From Macrothele yani (taxonomy: Eukaryota; Arthropoda; Arachnida; Araneae; Macrothelidae): DNA of 64,000 nt. The first letter of the stretch is position 1. Each line of letters opens with the position of its first letter. A program made the position numbers and the translations under genes. Shown one piece after another: positions 10,650 to 22,450 of this stretch. The notes under the pieces are model-generated. The model made no database searches, was not told where the DNA came from, and saw only the letters and a list, made by a program, of their open reading frames with translations. Where the stretch lies: assembly GCA_039090855.1 (NCBI GenBank), contig CM077027.1, forward strand, positions 104,817,187 to 104,881,186, given 5' to 3'.

Positions 10650-10912
10650 ACGTGCTAAAAAAACAACAATACGACCAGCGCATTTTTTTCAAATCGAAGC
10701 AACTGCAGGTAAACGACGGCGCGTGTGGAGGTCATGAAACGGTATAACACATACTGAGCTCTGTTAATCCATGTTATTCTTGTTTTTCACATGGGAAAGG
10801 CAGCGGACTTAAGCGGGTTTGATTACCGCCAAATTGTAATGGCCAGGCGACTGGGTCAGACCATTTTGCTAGACGACAAGGCTTGTGTGGTGCTCACTAT
10901 CAGCCGTGATTA
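10650..10912 (+). pseudogene. Tc1-like transposase N-terminal fragment
   Basis: From ATG 10793 the frame reads MGKAADLSGFDYRQIVMARR, the N-terminal helix-turn-helix start typical of one Tc1 group. It degenerates after about 40 codons and stops. The preceding ~140 bp is similar to 30450-30570, marking the element's 5' region. The rest of the gene is absent; a mariner remnant follows immediately. Confidence 0.65.
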
Positions 10913-10919
10913 GTACCTT

Positions 10920-12020
10920 CAAAATGTGGTGCTAGGAGGGAAAAACCACGAATCGTCGGCAAGGTGTGACGACGGTTCGTGGCTCAACGTTTGAGCAAGT
11001 GTTGTATTCCAGTCAGGACACCTCCATTGTCGAGGCGTCGGATTACTCAGGTCACCTCATTAGAAACATCCTGAATCATGCTGAATCGTTTCCCGCGGAG
11101 TGGCTTCTTCAGTTTTGGGAACAAGTCATAGTCTGGTGGGCTCATGTCAGAACTGTATGGCGTGTGGGGAAGCAATTTCCACCCATAGTTTTCCAGAATG
11201 TCTCTTACTGTACGGAAAACTTCCGGCCTCACGTTGTCGTGCAAAATGATGACACCAGATTCGAGCACGTCGGGCCGTTTTTTGGCGAATATTTGGGGGT
11301 GAAACATTTTGTAGTAACCTTCTGTAGTATTCCGCTGCTGTTACAGTGGTCCTCTCCGGCACTCTTTCTGTTGCTGTCACTTCAACCTTCTCATAGGACG
11401 TAATTATCATCAGCTTAACTTTCGATTGCTGGCGGCGGAATTTTTTCTGGCGAGGCGATTCTGGATGTTTCCACTGAGGGGGCTGAGATTTCAGTTCTGG
11501 TTCAAAATCTCGTACACAGGTTTCGTGTATAGCAAACATTCTATCCAAAAACTGCTCGCCTTCTGTATCGTATATACCGTTGAAGCAATTCTCCTGCGAT
11601 CCCTTTGCGAACTGCTCTTTACTCAGATTATGCGGAACCCATTTGAAAGCAGCTAGTTTTCTCTTCTGTAATATTTTAGTTAGCATTCGGTAGACATGTT
11701 TGCTTCATATGCAATCTCTTCACATATTGTCCGTAGATCTTCTTTCAAAATGTTGTTGACGATAATGATGGCTGGCCGTTCTTGAGTCGTTTTCGATGCT
11801 TTCGTGATACCGTGCTACAATCCACTACACTAACCCCACAAACTTCACACAAAGCTTTATGAATTTCGGTAGGGGATTTTCCTCGCAGAGTATCAATTTT
11901 AATGTAGGATCGCTGGTCGCTACGCTACGCGAAATCTGACCAGACTGTCTTTCTTCCTCCACTTCAAGGAAGAATTTTCGAAACAGGAAAGAATTAGCCA
12001 GCAAATGTAGATACAACTCT
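10920..12020 (-). pseudogene. Mariner-family transposase, heavily decayed
   Basis: The coding direction is right to left. N-terminal remnants lie at 11690-11950. A block at 11147-11686 contains VPHNLSKEQFAK, FLDRMFAIHETCVRDFEPE and HPESPRQKKFR. A shifted frame at 11047-11307 has HDNVRPE and PDYDLFPKLKK. These match mariner transposase order: the DETW region, the second catalytic Asp, and the DD34D third Asp. The first catalytic Asp is lost (DETW is now HETC) and there are frameshifts, so it is inactive. Weak C-terminal similarity (GIQHLLKR) continues to about 10960. Terminal inverted repeats were not identified. Confidence 0.75.
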
Positions 12021-12124
12021 TTATACCGAAGTCCAACTCACCACTGGCGCAACGATTGGAAGGATAGCATCAACCTATGGGCAGCGCCTGCGCAGTGTAC
12101 AAAACTTTTGAAATGATCTACGTA

Positions 12125-13323
12125 CACTGAAGAGCAGTTGAATTAGAGATACCTGTCTAGTAACGTGTAGCACCACCTTTCGCCCTGATGACGGCGGCGA
12201 TTCGTCTCGGCATGAACTCGACAAGACACCGGAAGCGTTGGGAAGCCATACGGATCCACGACTATTGAACAAGCTCCCACAGTTCATGAAGATTTGATGG
12301 AGGGGGATCATCTCTCTCGATGGCATTACAGATGTGCTGAGGTCAGGTGACCTAGCTGGCCAAGGAAGCGAGGTCACGTCGGTGGAGTGTTCATCCAACT
12401 ATTCGGATACAATTCGGGAGCGATGGCACGGTGTATTGGCTTGTTGAAGGATGAGGTCCCCAGTGGGATGTTGAAGACGCACAAACAGGAGCAAATGGTC
12501 GTCTAGGATATCCCGGTAACGTTGACCTGTGAGGGACGATATCACACGTACCAGGGGTCTCATTTCACTCCACGTAAACAGTTCCCAGACGAGAATGCCA
12601 CCCTCACCAGCTTGAATAGTACCCTGCTGGCAAGAAGGATCCATTGTTTCATGTGGTTTGCGCCGTACTTGTATCCTGCCATCCGCATGTACCAACGTGA
12701 ATCTCGACTCATCAGTCCAGGCAACATTTTCCCACATGTCTAGGTTCCAGTGGTGATGTTCCCGCGCCCATGCTAATCTTTGCGCCCTTTTGATGTGCGG
12801 TCAGCAGCGGTACCCTGGTGGGACGATGGCTTCTGTACCCCATAGCGAGGAGATGGTTCCGGATGGTGTGGCTGCTTACACGTTTTTGTGCATCAGCGTT
12901 AAATTGCCGAGTGATTTCTTGCACTGTGGCCCGTCTATCTGCTGCTACAACGCGAGCTAGCCAACGATGACCCCGCTCATCCACACGCTGTTGTCCACGG
13001 CAGTTGGTCCTTGCAGAGATGGTTTTACCGGATTCAATGTAATCACGGTGCACCCGTGACACAGTGGCTCGTGAAAATCCCAGTGCCCGCATGACTTCCG
13101 AGATGAAGTGACCCATTCGTCGGGCCCCGACAATTTGCTTACGATCAAATGCGCTTAGATCTTTCGTTTTACCCATACTGCGTCCGACTCTTACTGATTC
13201 CCGTCAAATCACTCCTTATATTGTCGGATCGGTGCATGCGTCATGTAGTTTCCGTTTACATGGCCGCCCACAGCGCCACATTTGCATAACGCCAGCTGTT
13301 TCTAATTCAATTGCTCTTCAGTG
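12125..13323 (-). mobile_element. Tc1-like transposon, complete ends
   Basis: Terminal inverted repeats start CACTGAAGAGCARTTGAATT at both ends and are flanked by TA dinucleotides at 12123-12124 and 13324-13325. The 1.2-kb length is short for the superfamily. It contains one broken transposase gene. It lies next to the mariner remnant with a ~100-bp gap. Confidence 0.92.
12200..13176 (-). pseudogene. Tc1-like transposase, inactive
   Basis: Starts MGKTKDLSAFDRKQIVGARR at 13176 and has two HTH segments (FSRATVSRVHRDY; IRNHLLAMGYRSHRP). A frameshift near 12730 is followed by WTDESRFTL, which holds the first catalytic Asp. The second catalytic Asp is lost (QQANTPCH in place of QQDNxPCH). The DDE glutamate region is broken after SPDL. 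The transposon would have cut and pasted in the nucleus at TA; this copy cannot supply activity. Confidence 0.88.
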
Positions 13324-13325
13324 TA

Positions 13326-14224
13326 TAAACTTATGTTTATCTAATTTATGATAATACAAAATATGATTCCTGAGAGATTACTACGACCAACATTTAAATT
13401 CTTACTGGATCACAACGTCCAGTGCCGAAACAGTTAATCTAATGTCTGTCGCAAGTAAGTTTAACTAGCGGCTAGATCATTCAAGCGGCGAACATAAACA
13501 AACTGAAACGTTATTTACTGTTTTTGGTGCATAGGAAAATCCAAGGGTGTTTCAAATGTAGCACACGCCGCAAACCACACGCAGCGCTTGGTTACGTAGT
13601 CAGCCCACCAGGAATTATTCCTTGACCTCACTGGCTGGGATTTCTGTAATTCACAGATGAACACTAAACAACACGATACATCGTGAACATCTTTCACTCA
13701 ATAAACATTTCTCACCGACCGGCCATTTTTGGCTCCTTCGGACGTATTCTTCTAACCGCTGGACACAACGCAACACAGACCCACGTTCATGTGGAAAAGA
13801 CAAACAATAGGGGGTCACTCTCTGACCAAGGGCTTCCATATAGGGGGCGCAAGAGGAGGAATTTGCCATAATCTGGAAATTTGACATGCCCTTTCTAACT
13901 TTGGAAGGTACAACAGAGATTTTTGCCACAACACTAATTCTGATTGCTACATTTTTCTGTGGAACTTCTGGATGCGCGTTGATGCCAAAAAATGTTTTCA
14001 GCAGAAAAGTTTGAAATTTACTGTAAAAAGTAATAATGAAATTTCCATCTGCATGTTGGTGAACAACGTGTACACATGCAGTGCGGAAAAGTATGATAAT
14101 CTAAGAAATGAAAACTATATCATCCTCTGCAGCAGATTTTCACCCCTGGACAAAGATATTTGGACATTTTTCTCCACAAATTTGTCTCGAAGGTGTTTTT
14201 TTCATTTTTAGTGAACAGTTGAGT
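13326..14224. other. No gene recognised
   Basis: Unique-looking sequence between the Tc1 and the SINE. Short frames only; no motif or repeat matched elsewhere in the window. Confidence 0.55.
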
Positions 14225-14235
14225 AGTCTCTGAAG

Positions 14236-14466
14236 GCCGCCCCGGTGGCGCAGTGGTCTAAGCGATGGCCTCTGATCATTCGTCCGAACGGGGTACGGGT
14301 TCGAATCCCGGTGAGGCATGGATGTTGTGTTTGTCTTACGGCACTGGTTATTTCCCTTCCCTGAAACCAGTGACCCTAAATTAGGGACGGGCGACTGCTC
14401 TTATAGCCCATTGAGTTGCTCACGGTGGTCGTTAAACCTCCAATCAAAAAAAAAAAAAAAAAAAAA
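14236..14466 (+). mobile_element. tRNA-derived SINE, family A, copy 3
   Basis: The head has TGGCGCAGTGG and GGTTCGAATCC boxes, then the full family body and a poly(A) tail. An 11-bp target duplication, AGTCTCTGAAG, lies at 14225-14235 and 14467-14477. The copy is little diverged from copy 1, so insertion is relatively recent. Confidence 0.95.
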
Positions 14467-14477
14467 AGTCTCTGAAG

Positions 14478-15511
14478 CTTCATGGTGCAAGTGGCCAAAA
14501 TGATTAAAAGAACAACAAAGAAATTTCTTTATTGTCCTAACATGCTGCCTGATTTCATTTATCCACCTTTTTTTTATTTAGTTTTTGGGTCTTCTGGTTC
14601 TCAAATAAATTTAGTATTGAGAGTGAGGTAAAAATGGATAGATAACAACTAAGACGGCATAAAGCATTTGCATATGGTATTTGTATATGTTATTCTTAGT
14701 TACAATTTCTGCTTGTCACCTCCTAAAAATTAAGCTATGGGTGGCCATGTCTCTGACCCGTTATTTCGGCACTTCTCCGCGAATGCGCTGGAAAAGCTAA
14801 GTAAGAAAGGCTGACCAGAGCTGTCAGGAAACGTTTCTCCTTGCACTGGTTTTGCGGGAATCTCCCTGTACGCGAAGACTCATGGTACTACTTTTCTGGC
14901 ACCCTTTTACAAAAAGACTCATGGTTCTCCGGATTACCATACACAAAAAATTCTCTCTCGATTCGTTGTTTTCTTTACAAGGGGATACTGCCATCTTTCC
15001 TTCCCGCAGACTTGGGAAACAATTGATTCTTTCTTCCTTCCGTTGATTTCAGCTCGTACGCCAGATCTGGCAACTGCTTTTCCCTCCATGCATGCTAGGA
15101 CATAAAAATACTAGGAGCATTTAAAAATGCATTACTCGACGCTTAAGTATTATAAATATACGAAACAATGTCTTGACACCAACTGTGACCTCTTCCATAA
15201 ATCCATCTGCCAGCGATGGGCGATGAAGCCTATCCCCATTCCCCAATGCAATCAGGCATTGAGTACTCGCTGCTGCCTGTCCATGCCATATTGACTTACG
15301 ACTGTTTTCTTCGCCTTCAGACCTCGCACCAGCGGTAAAGCCCTTCTGGGTGTTCCTGTTTCACTTTGAGACCTCTCTTTCCTTTGTCCTAAAATTCAAT
15401 CAGAGCCCACGAATGAATTAATCATTTAATTAATCGGCCTGATTAGCCGTGCCCATTATACCCAAAATAATGAGCAAAAAGTTCATTCGCATCACCGCCA
15501 CTCTCCAATCT
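14478..15511. other. No gene recognised
   Basis: No coding region or named repeat. Its right end borders the inverted-repeat arm beginning at 15512. Confidence 0.5.
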
Positions 15512-15874
15512 GACGCTGGCTGGATCCGAGATCCGATTGCCCCGCAATTCGTCCTCTATAAAAGTCACCTACTTCCTTTGCTCACTTGGGTCGAGGCATG
15601 TTCGTTTGGTGTCATCTACTCATTGATATATAATAATATCATACACCTTAATAAAACATGTGTATTCTTCTAGGAAATCTCTTTTTACACGTTGCTCTTC
15701 AGTAGCTAAGGACACAGACGAACATTGAAGTATATTATGTCTAATGGATGACAACTAATATGTTACTGACATTTATGCTATAAAAAGTTTACATAATTAA
15801 AAATGTATGAGCTACCCGTTGCTATTGTAGTTGCAAAAGTTATCATTGGGAATGATTTAGATACATATGTTCAA
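15512..15874 (-). repeat. Left arm of a large inverted repeat
   Basis: This segment is the reverse complement of 17951-18321, with modest divergence. The mirrored sequence includes the promoter-proximal region and the first ~29 codons of the Tc1-like transposase that starts at 18234. It is best read as a truncated head-to-head second copy of that element, or as a very long terminal inverted repeat. A short related segment also recurs near 23410-23440. Confidence 0.85.
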
Positions 15875-15889
15875 ACACATCTGTATATA

Positions 15890-17190
15890 CACTGCCGGAA
15901 AGTGAAAAAAGAACACCAAGAAGGAATTGGCGGACGATCATGAAATTTACATATGGTAATGGGGTCGAGTTTACGTAGGTGTGATGTTAATTTCGGGACC
16001 AACCGGTGAGCGCTTACGCCACAGCACGGCATAATATGCAAATTATTGTCGGTGGTATTTAAGGAGTACGGCGAAGTGAATGTAATCAGTCGTCGGCGTA
16101 CGGACACGTGCGAAGACCCTGAAGAAGCTGCAATGCCTGGACATGGAAGACATGTACGATTTTAGCAGTTGTCGGACTTTGAGCGAGGTCGTCTAGTCGG
16201 ACTCCGCGAGGCCGTCTAGTCGGAATCCGCGAGGCCGGCTGGTCGTATCGTCGTATTGCGGAGCGAATTGGACGGGAAGTGTCGGTGGTGGTACGATGGT
16301 GGCGTAGATGGTCCGAGGAACATTCCAACACGAGAAGACGTGGAACCGGGATTCACAGACGGACTGATGAGCGGACCGATCGAAGCATAAGAAGAGCGGC
16401 GTTGTCAAGCATAACATCCACTGCGACGCAAATCCGAGCTGCCGTTGCACCTGAGGTGACTGTACGAACAATCCGCAACCGTCTACTGGATGCAGGACTA
16501 GATGCACGTGTACCTCTGGCATGAGTACCTCTGACTCCAGCCCACCGTCAGGAACGGCTGCAGCAGTGGTGTCGCCAACGTCTGCACTGGAGAACGCAAT
16601 GGCGATCTGTCGTGTTCAGCGATGAAAGCAGATTCTGCTTGGGAGCCTCCGATGGCCGTATGCGTGTTTACAGATGCACAGGGGAGCGTCTCCACCCTTC
16701 TTGCATCCGCCAGCGACTCACAGGGCCTACTCCTGGTCTCTTGGTGTGGGGAGTAATCAGCTATCGCTCCCGTACACAACTAGTGTTTGTACCGGGTGCG
16801 TTAAGCAGCACCTCCTACATCAACAACATCATTCATCTCGTTGTTGTGCCATTTGTAAGGTCGGTCCATCGTGGTGTTTTCCAGCAAGATAACGTACGCC
16901 CACACACGGCACATGCAACGCATCATGCACCTCAGGGTGTGAGACAACTTCCATGGCCTGCACGTCCACCGGATTTGTCCCCCATTGAGCATGTGTGGGA
17001 TTTTATGGGACAACGACTTATCTTGTCTCCACGGCCAGCCACGACCATCCCCGATTTACGCGTCCAGGTTGAGGATGCTTGGATCTCCATACCCCAAACT
17101 TACATCCAACATCGGTACGACAGACTCCATGCCAGAATTGCACAGTGTGACGCAGTTCATGGCGGTTCAACCTCGTACTAACCATGTTAC
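15890..17190 (+). mobile_element. Tc1-like transposon, family T1, right end missing
   Basis: The left terminal repeat CACTGCCGGAAAGTGAAAAA follows a TA at 15888-15889. The matching right terminal repeat, present in the sister at 40372-41264, is not found downstream of the gene. The 3' end has therefore been lost. It sits between the arms of the large inverted repeat. Confidence 0.85.
16133..17181 (+). pseudogene. Tc1-like transposase, family T1
   Basis: The start ATG at 16133 is followed by a stop after ten codons. A ~27-bp internal duplication near 16185-16230 also disrupts the N-terminus. The frame at 16279-16524 holds the HTH region (TVRTIRNRLLDAGL). The frame at 16612-17181 has FSDESRFCL, QQDNVRPHTAHAT and SPIEHVWDFMGQ, so the DDE triad residues are present. 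It ends HGGSTSY, the usual Tc1 C-terminus. Catalytic residues survive but the gene is broken by stops and frameshifts. Confidence 0.9.
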
Positions 17191-17194
17191 TTGA

Positions 17195-17830
17195 ACTGTT
17201 GTTTGGGAACATCTGCTGTAAGTTGACTTTCAATACTTATGAAACAGAATATCTAGGAACATCGACTGTAAGCTGACTCTTTTGTATTTTGTAATGTACT
17301 TATTCCAAGCACTGTATAATTTCGGTATATTACATTTTCAACTTCATACTTTATATCTTGAAACATAGGTAGTAAATGCCACACACTCCAACATGCAGAC
17401 TAATCTGACATGTAGTCAAATCAGACAAATCTGAAAAAAATTATCTATGCGAATGATTTAGAGAGATATGTGCATACACTATCATGTTCAAACACAATTA
17501 TATGTATATTCATCATATTCAAATAAGAAATTCTGTGGCAAGTCCAAACTGTAGATGAAATTAAATGAGCAGTTCCTTATGATAGGGCAAATAAAAAACA
17601 CCTAGTCTCGAAAAACTTCATCTAAACTGTAGTTTGAAAAATATTTGCTGTAAGTTGACTTTCAATACCTGTTAATCAATAATATCTGCGAACATATACT
17701 TTTGGCTGACTTTTTAAATTTTGTAATGCAATTATTGTAAACACTGTATTAGTTCTAGTACATTAAATATTCATTTTCATATCTTACCTCTTGGAACGGA
17801 GGCATGCAAATGCCAATAGGTAAATCTTAT
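17195..17830. repeat. Direct repeats about 435 bp apart, no gene
   Basis: 17195-17400 and 17630-17830 share an ordered series of words (GCTGTAAGTTGACTTTCAATA, TTTTGTAATG, CACTGTAT, AATGCC) with many differences. A word near 17455-17510 also resembles the left-arm flank at 15855-15885. This suggests old rearranged copies of the inverted-repeat element. No coding region is seen. Confidence 0.65.
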
Positions 17831-17950
17831 TGTAAAAGTATAACTTTCATCGCTTCATTATGGTTTTTGATATATATTTAACAAAACAAGACTATTCACT
17901 TGGAAAAATACTATTAAAATGATGACACAGAAAGTCAAATGTAGCTAAAT

Positions 17951-18321
17951 TTGTTGGGTTTTGAACATATGTCTCTAAATCATTCGCACGAATAACTTTT
18001 GCAACTACAATAGCAACGGATAGCTCATACATTTTTAATTATGTAAACATTTTATAACATAAATGTCAGTAACATATTAGATGTCATCCATTAGACATAA
18101 TATACTTCAATGTTCGTCTGCGTCCTTAGCTACTGAAGAGCAACGTGTAAAGAGTTTTCCTAGAAGAATACACATGCTTTATTAAGGTGTATGATATTAT
18201 TATATATCAATGAGTAGATGACACCAAACGAACATGCCTCGACCCAAGTGAGCAAAGGAAGTAGGCGACTTTTACAGAGGACGAATTGCGCGGCAATCGG
18301 ATCTCGGATCCAGCCAGCGTC
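17951..18321 (+). repeat. Right arm of a large inverted repeat
   Basis: Reverse complement of 15512-15874. It leads directly into, and overlaps, the start of the Tc1-like transposase gene at 18234, so the arm includes that gene's upstream region. Confidence 0.85.
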
Positions 18322-19050
18322 TGATTGCTGCAGACCAGCAAATTCCTCTGGTCACAGTTAATAGAGTGTCAATGGAATTCAAGAAGGCAGACAAGGAAAT
18401 ACCAGCACCAGAATGACATCGCCCTGGGCCGCAACAGAGGTGTCTTCGATTGTCAAACTTTCTGTGGAAACTAATCCACGTAGCAAGGCCACTGAAATTG
18501 CAAAACAGCTCCATGTGAGTTCTCAAACTGCTCAGCGGTATCTTCACCGACTTGCCATCACGGAAGAGTGGCTCAACGTAAACCCCTCTTGCAAGAAGTA
18601 AATATTCTTCTCAGATTGGCATGGGCGACAGACATGATTGAGATATCCTTAGCGTTTTGGAACCCACTCATATTCTCTGATCAGTCCAGATTTGAACAAT
18701 TTTCAGAGAGTGGAAGGGCCTGGGTGGGGCGATTGGCCAGCCAGGGATTCAGCTTGAAGCACCTACAGCCAACTGTGAAACATGGCGGTTTTCCAGTCAT
18801 GATATGGGAAGTCATGCGGATGGCTGGTCGTTCAATTCTCATAGAATGTGAAGGCAACATCAATGCACAAAAATACTTAACCATCCTGCGAGGGGCTTGC
18901 AACTAATATTCTCCAGTGGTCAGATATCAAAGGCTACCTCCCTGTTCGTGGAGGGTGGCACTCCACGTCACAGGGCAAAACACATAAAACGCCATCCAGA
19001 AACTGTCATGGCTAAGCCAGAGCCCTCATATGAACCCAACCACACACTTG
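18234..19050 (+). pseudogene. Tc1-like transposase, split by a LINE (5' part)
   Basis: Starts MPRPK at 18234, with a stop at codon 6. Continued text includes FYRGRIA, an HTH segment ATEIAKQLHVSSQTAQRYL, and FSDQSRFEQF (DESRF-like, with E replaced by Q). VKHGGFPVMIWE follows, and later PHMNP, the position just before the DDE glutamate. At 19050 the gene is interrupted by the RTE LINE and its C-terminus resumes at about 22298. Multiple stops and frameshifts make it a pseudogene. Confidence 0.8.
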
Positions 19051-22000
19051 TAGATCATCATCATTGTCAACCATTATCAATCCACTGCTGGACGAAGGTC
19101 TCCCCAAGTTTCCTCCACAAAGGTCTGTCTTGTGCCAGTCCCCTCCATGTCACTCCCGCATACTTTCGAATTTCATCCACACATATCCCATGTGGTCTTC
19201 TTCTGGGTCTTTTCCTGTCCCTTGGAATCCAATCTAAAATTTCGGCTGTCCATCGATTGTCTGTCCTTCTGGCTGTATGTCCAGCCCATTGCCATTTCAT
19301 GGATTTAACTCTGATCATGATGTCTTCCACTCTTGTCATTTTTCGGATCCACGAGTTCCTTTTCTTATATCTCCTGATTACACCAAGCATGCACCTCTCC
19401 ATGCTACTTTGAGTTGTCTGCAGCCTTTGAATGTCTCTTTTAGTTAAGGCCCACGTCTCTGCACCATACGTAAGCACTGGAAGGATGCATTGATCAAACA
19501 CTTTTCTTTTAAGACATAATGGCATATTGCTCTTGAAAATTATGCTGTTTCTTCCAAAAGCTCTCCAGACAAGTTTTGTACGCCGATTAATTTCATCATC
19601 AATGTGACCCTCACTTGATATCTGTTGTCCAAGATAAACGTATGTGTCTGTTATTTCCAGCTTTTCTCCATCAATCGATAAATCTTCATTTCCTGTAAAA
19701 GCATTGAACATCACTTTTGTCTTGTGAAAGTTCATTTTTAATCCCACTTCTTTACTCTTGTCAGCAAGTTCCTGGATCATACCCTGCAGCTCTGATGGGG
19801 TAGTTGCAAAAATGACTACGTAATCAGCAAAACGAAGGTGGGTTAGATAATCTCCATTAATCTTTATCCCTCTGTTTTCCCAGTTAAGTGATTGAAATAC
19901 ATTTTCTAATGTAGCATTAAAGAGCTTCGGAGATATGGTGTCACCTTGTCTCACTCACTTTATAAGTTTTATGTGTGTTCTATTTTAAAACAGCCGAATC
20001 TTTGCACTTGCACTTTCATAGATGTTATTAATAATATTAATGATGCATCTTCAATACCGCAGGATTTCAGAGCCATTGTAACAGCTGATGGTTTCACCTA
20101 ATTAAAGGCTTTTTCATAATCGATAAAAGCCATGTACAATGGAAGTACATATTCCCTCGCTCTTTCAATTAGTTCTGTCAGTACATGGATATGATCTATT
20201 GTGCTGTAGCCACTCCTGAATACAGCTTGTTCTCTCAGTTGAGCTATGTCAATTGTGTCAATTGTTACCTTCAAGCGGTGTGAAAGAACTTTAGTGAAGA
20301 TTTTATAAACCACTGATAGGAGGCTGATAGGTCTGTAGTTCCTGAGACCCTCAATGTCACCTTTTTTATGTAGCAGGATCATTGTAGCGTTGTTCCAATT
20401 CTCAGGAATCTTCCCTTCATTAAGGCATCGAGTTAAAATTTGGGGGAGTACTGTTTCAATTTCTCCACTTGCTTCTTGTATGATGTTTACAGTAATTCCA
20501 TCTTCTCCTGGAGTTTTTCCCCGCTTCATGTTCTTGAGTGCATGTACAACTTCTGTTGGGAGGACTGGAGGAACTCTGGTACTGGTACCTTTCATGATGT
20601 CTAGAGTACATGTATCATCGCTTTCATATCATTTGGAGTAGAAATCTTTTACTCTTGTCAAAATTTTGCCTCTATTTCTTATTACAGAACCATCTTCTTT
20701 TCTCAGTGCCATAATCTGTTTTCTACCCTTACTGAGATGTCCCTTTGCTATCTTTAGGCTTGGGTTGTTTTCAATTGCTTTCCTCACTAGTTCACAGTTG
20801 AATTTCCTTACGTCTTCAGTGATACGTTTTCGTACTGTCTTGCATAGCTCTATATATTCCACTTTGGAAGTCACATCTTCTTTAGTTTTCCTCATCTCTC
20901 TTCTTTTTTGCATTAACATTTTTGTTTTTCCTGATAATTTGTTCACATGCAACTTGTTCTTAGACCCAGCTAATTTTGTTGCTGTTTCCATAAGAGCTTT
21001 GGTTACTTTTCTGTTAACTTCAGAAATATCCACTTCTTCCGATGTTAGGCCTTCTAAAGCAGAGAATCTGTTCTTCAGTTCCAACTTGAAGGTATTATGG
21101 TGTTTTTTAAGGTTTGTTATGTCAATACATTTTGTTTGTCTAATGAGCTTGCCACGTTCGAGTTTAGTGTTGAGGTGCATCTTACATCTCACCAATCTAT
21201 GGTCACTGCCTGTGTTGAACTTGTTTAGCACACTGCAGTCTTCTATGACGAATGTTTTGTTATACATAATCAAATCAATTTCCCTTGTCATCCCATTTCG
21301 ATGTCTCAATGCCCATTTCCTGTGTGGCTTTTTCTTGAAAAAGCAGTTCAAGATGAAAAACCCTTCTGTCTCTGCAAACTCAACGAGGGTATTTCCACGC
21401 TGGTTTCTGTTGCCGTGACCGAATTTACGTACTGAAGTTTCATTCTGTTGCAGTTGCCCTATTTTGGCATTGAAATCTCCCATAATTATCTTCAAGTGCT
21501 GCTTACCTTTATTATTTAGATGACGAATTTCCTCATAAAATTCTTTAATTTCTTCTTCAGGATGACTTGTGGTGGGTGCCTAAATTTGAATAATCTGAGC
21601 CTTGTATCTTCTCGAGAGTTGGATAACGAGTCGTGCAGCTCTGTCAGAGGAACTTTCAACTTCTACAACTTTATCCTTCAGATTCTTGTTTATTATAAAT
21701 CCAACACCACTAGTTTTGCCAGTATCTGTCCCGCGATAGTAGAAGAGATGTCCACTTTTCAGTTCAGTGAGATTTTCTCCTTTTCTCCTTACCTCACTTA
21801 GCCCGACGATGTCCCACTTGATCCTTTGTAGTTCCTCTTCCAATTCAAGAGGCCTTGAATCAGAAGATAGGCCCATTATATGTAGCCAAGGTCAGCATCA
21901 GATGGCAACCTAGTCCGGTCCTCCGGGTATTCTTAGCACCCTCTGTCTTCATGTCGCACTGGCCGCTGCCTTGGCCAGATACATTCCAGCTGCCGGAGAC

Positions 22001-22297
22001 TGAGGGCCAAGATTTAAGTTGTGGAGTCGTTTTGGAGGGGTTTGGCCATAACTCACCACGCTGGCCAAGCGGGTTGCTGAGTGTGGGATAGCATTTCCTC
22101 TAATCCCGATGGTATAGTTATAGCGCTACTGGCGGTCGTCAGATCCCCTTTAGTGGGAACAGGATGCACCACGAGAAGGCGGGGTTGACATTTGTCTAGG
22201 AGAGGCTGTGATGTTACGCGTCACCTGACCTTACATCCCCCTGTAGGTCATATCGGACGGAAAATTGCAACAGATTCAACAGAAATCAACCAAGAAG
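19051..22297 (-). mobile_element. RTE-type LINE, near full length
   Basis: A 3.2-kb element, the usual RTE length. The 5' region is at the right (21890-22297, GC-rich leader) and the 3' end at the left, with a short (ATG/TGA)n microsatellite instead of poly(A), typical of RTE elements. Likely target duplications ACACACTTG (19042-19050) and ACACACCTG (22298-22306) differ by one base. It is inserted in the Tc1-like transposase gene. Fragments of the same family lie at 32664, 45531 and 47767. Confidence 0.85.
19067..21876 (-). pseudogene. LINE endonuclease-reverse transcriptase, broken
   Basis: Coding runs from about 21876 leftwards. The endonuclease domain has GLSEVRR, MGDFNAKIG and SDHRLV, the active-site motifs of the APE-type nuclease. 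A linker follows, then the reverse transcriptase with GKTPGEDGI, NYRPISLLSV, FRSGYSTIDH and FIDYEKAF. The catalytic box is FADYVVIF, where FADD is expected, so the second Asp is changed to Tyr. The C-terminal part has AGHTARRTD and RDRKRPRRRPHG. Stops near 21580, 20630 and 20097 and a frameshift between 20097 and 19955 inactivate it. Confidence 0.93.
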
Positions 22298-22450
22298 ACA
22301 CACCTGCTGGCCATGTTACGTGAATCGTGGGCTCCAAGATCACCATTGCTGATCTCATTTCCGCAATCCCTGACAGGGTGAAAGCCTTACGTATTCTAAA
22401 AGGGTATGACTACCAGATATTAAATCCAGCTAAAACTACAGCTCCTTTCA
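22298..22450 (+). pseudogene. Tc1-like transposase, C-terminal part after LINE
   Basis: After the LINE, a frame reads ITIADLISAIPDRVKALRIL, the typical Tc1 C-terminal helix ending in PxRVKA. It continues the gene broken at 19050, with a frameshift. Joining the flanks across one target duplication restores collinearity, which supports the nested-insertion reading. Confidence 0.7.

Noticed and set aside
20666..21418. Plus-strand frame of 250 codons
   Set aside because: Antisense shadow of the LINE endonuclease/reverse transcriptase, which has clear motifs on the minus strand.
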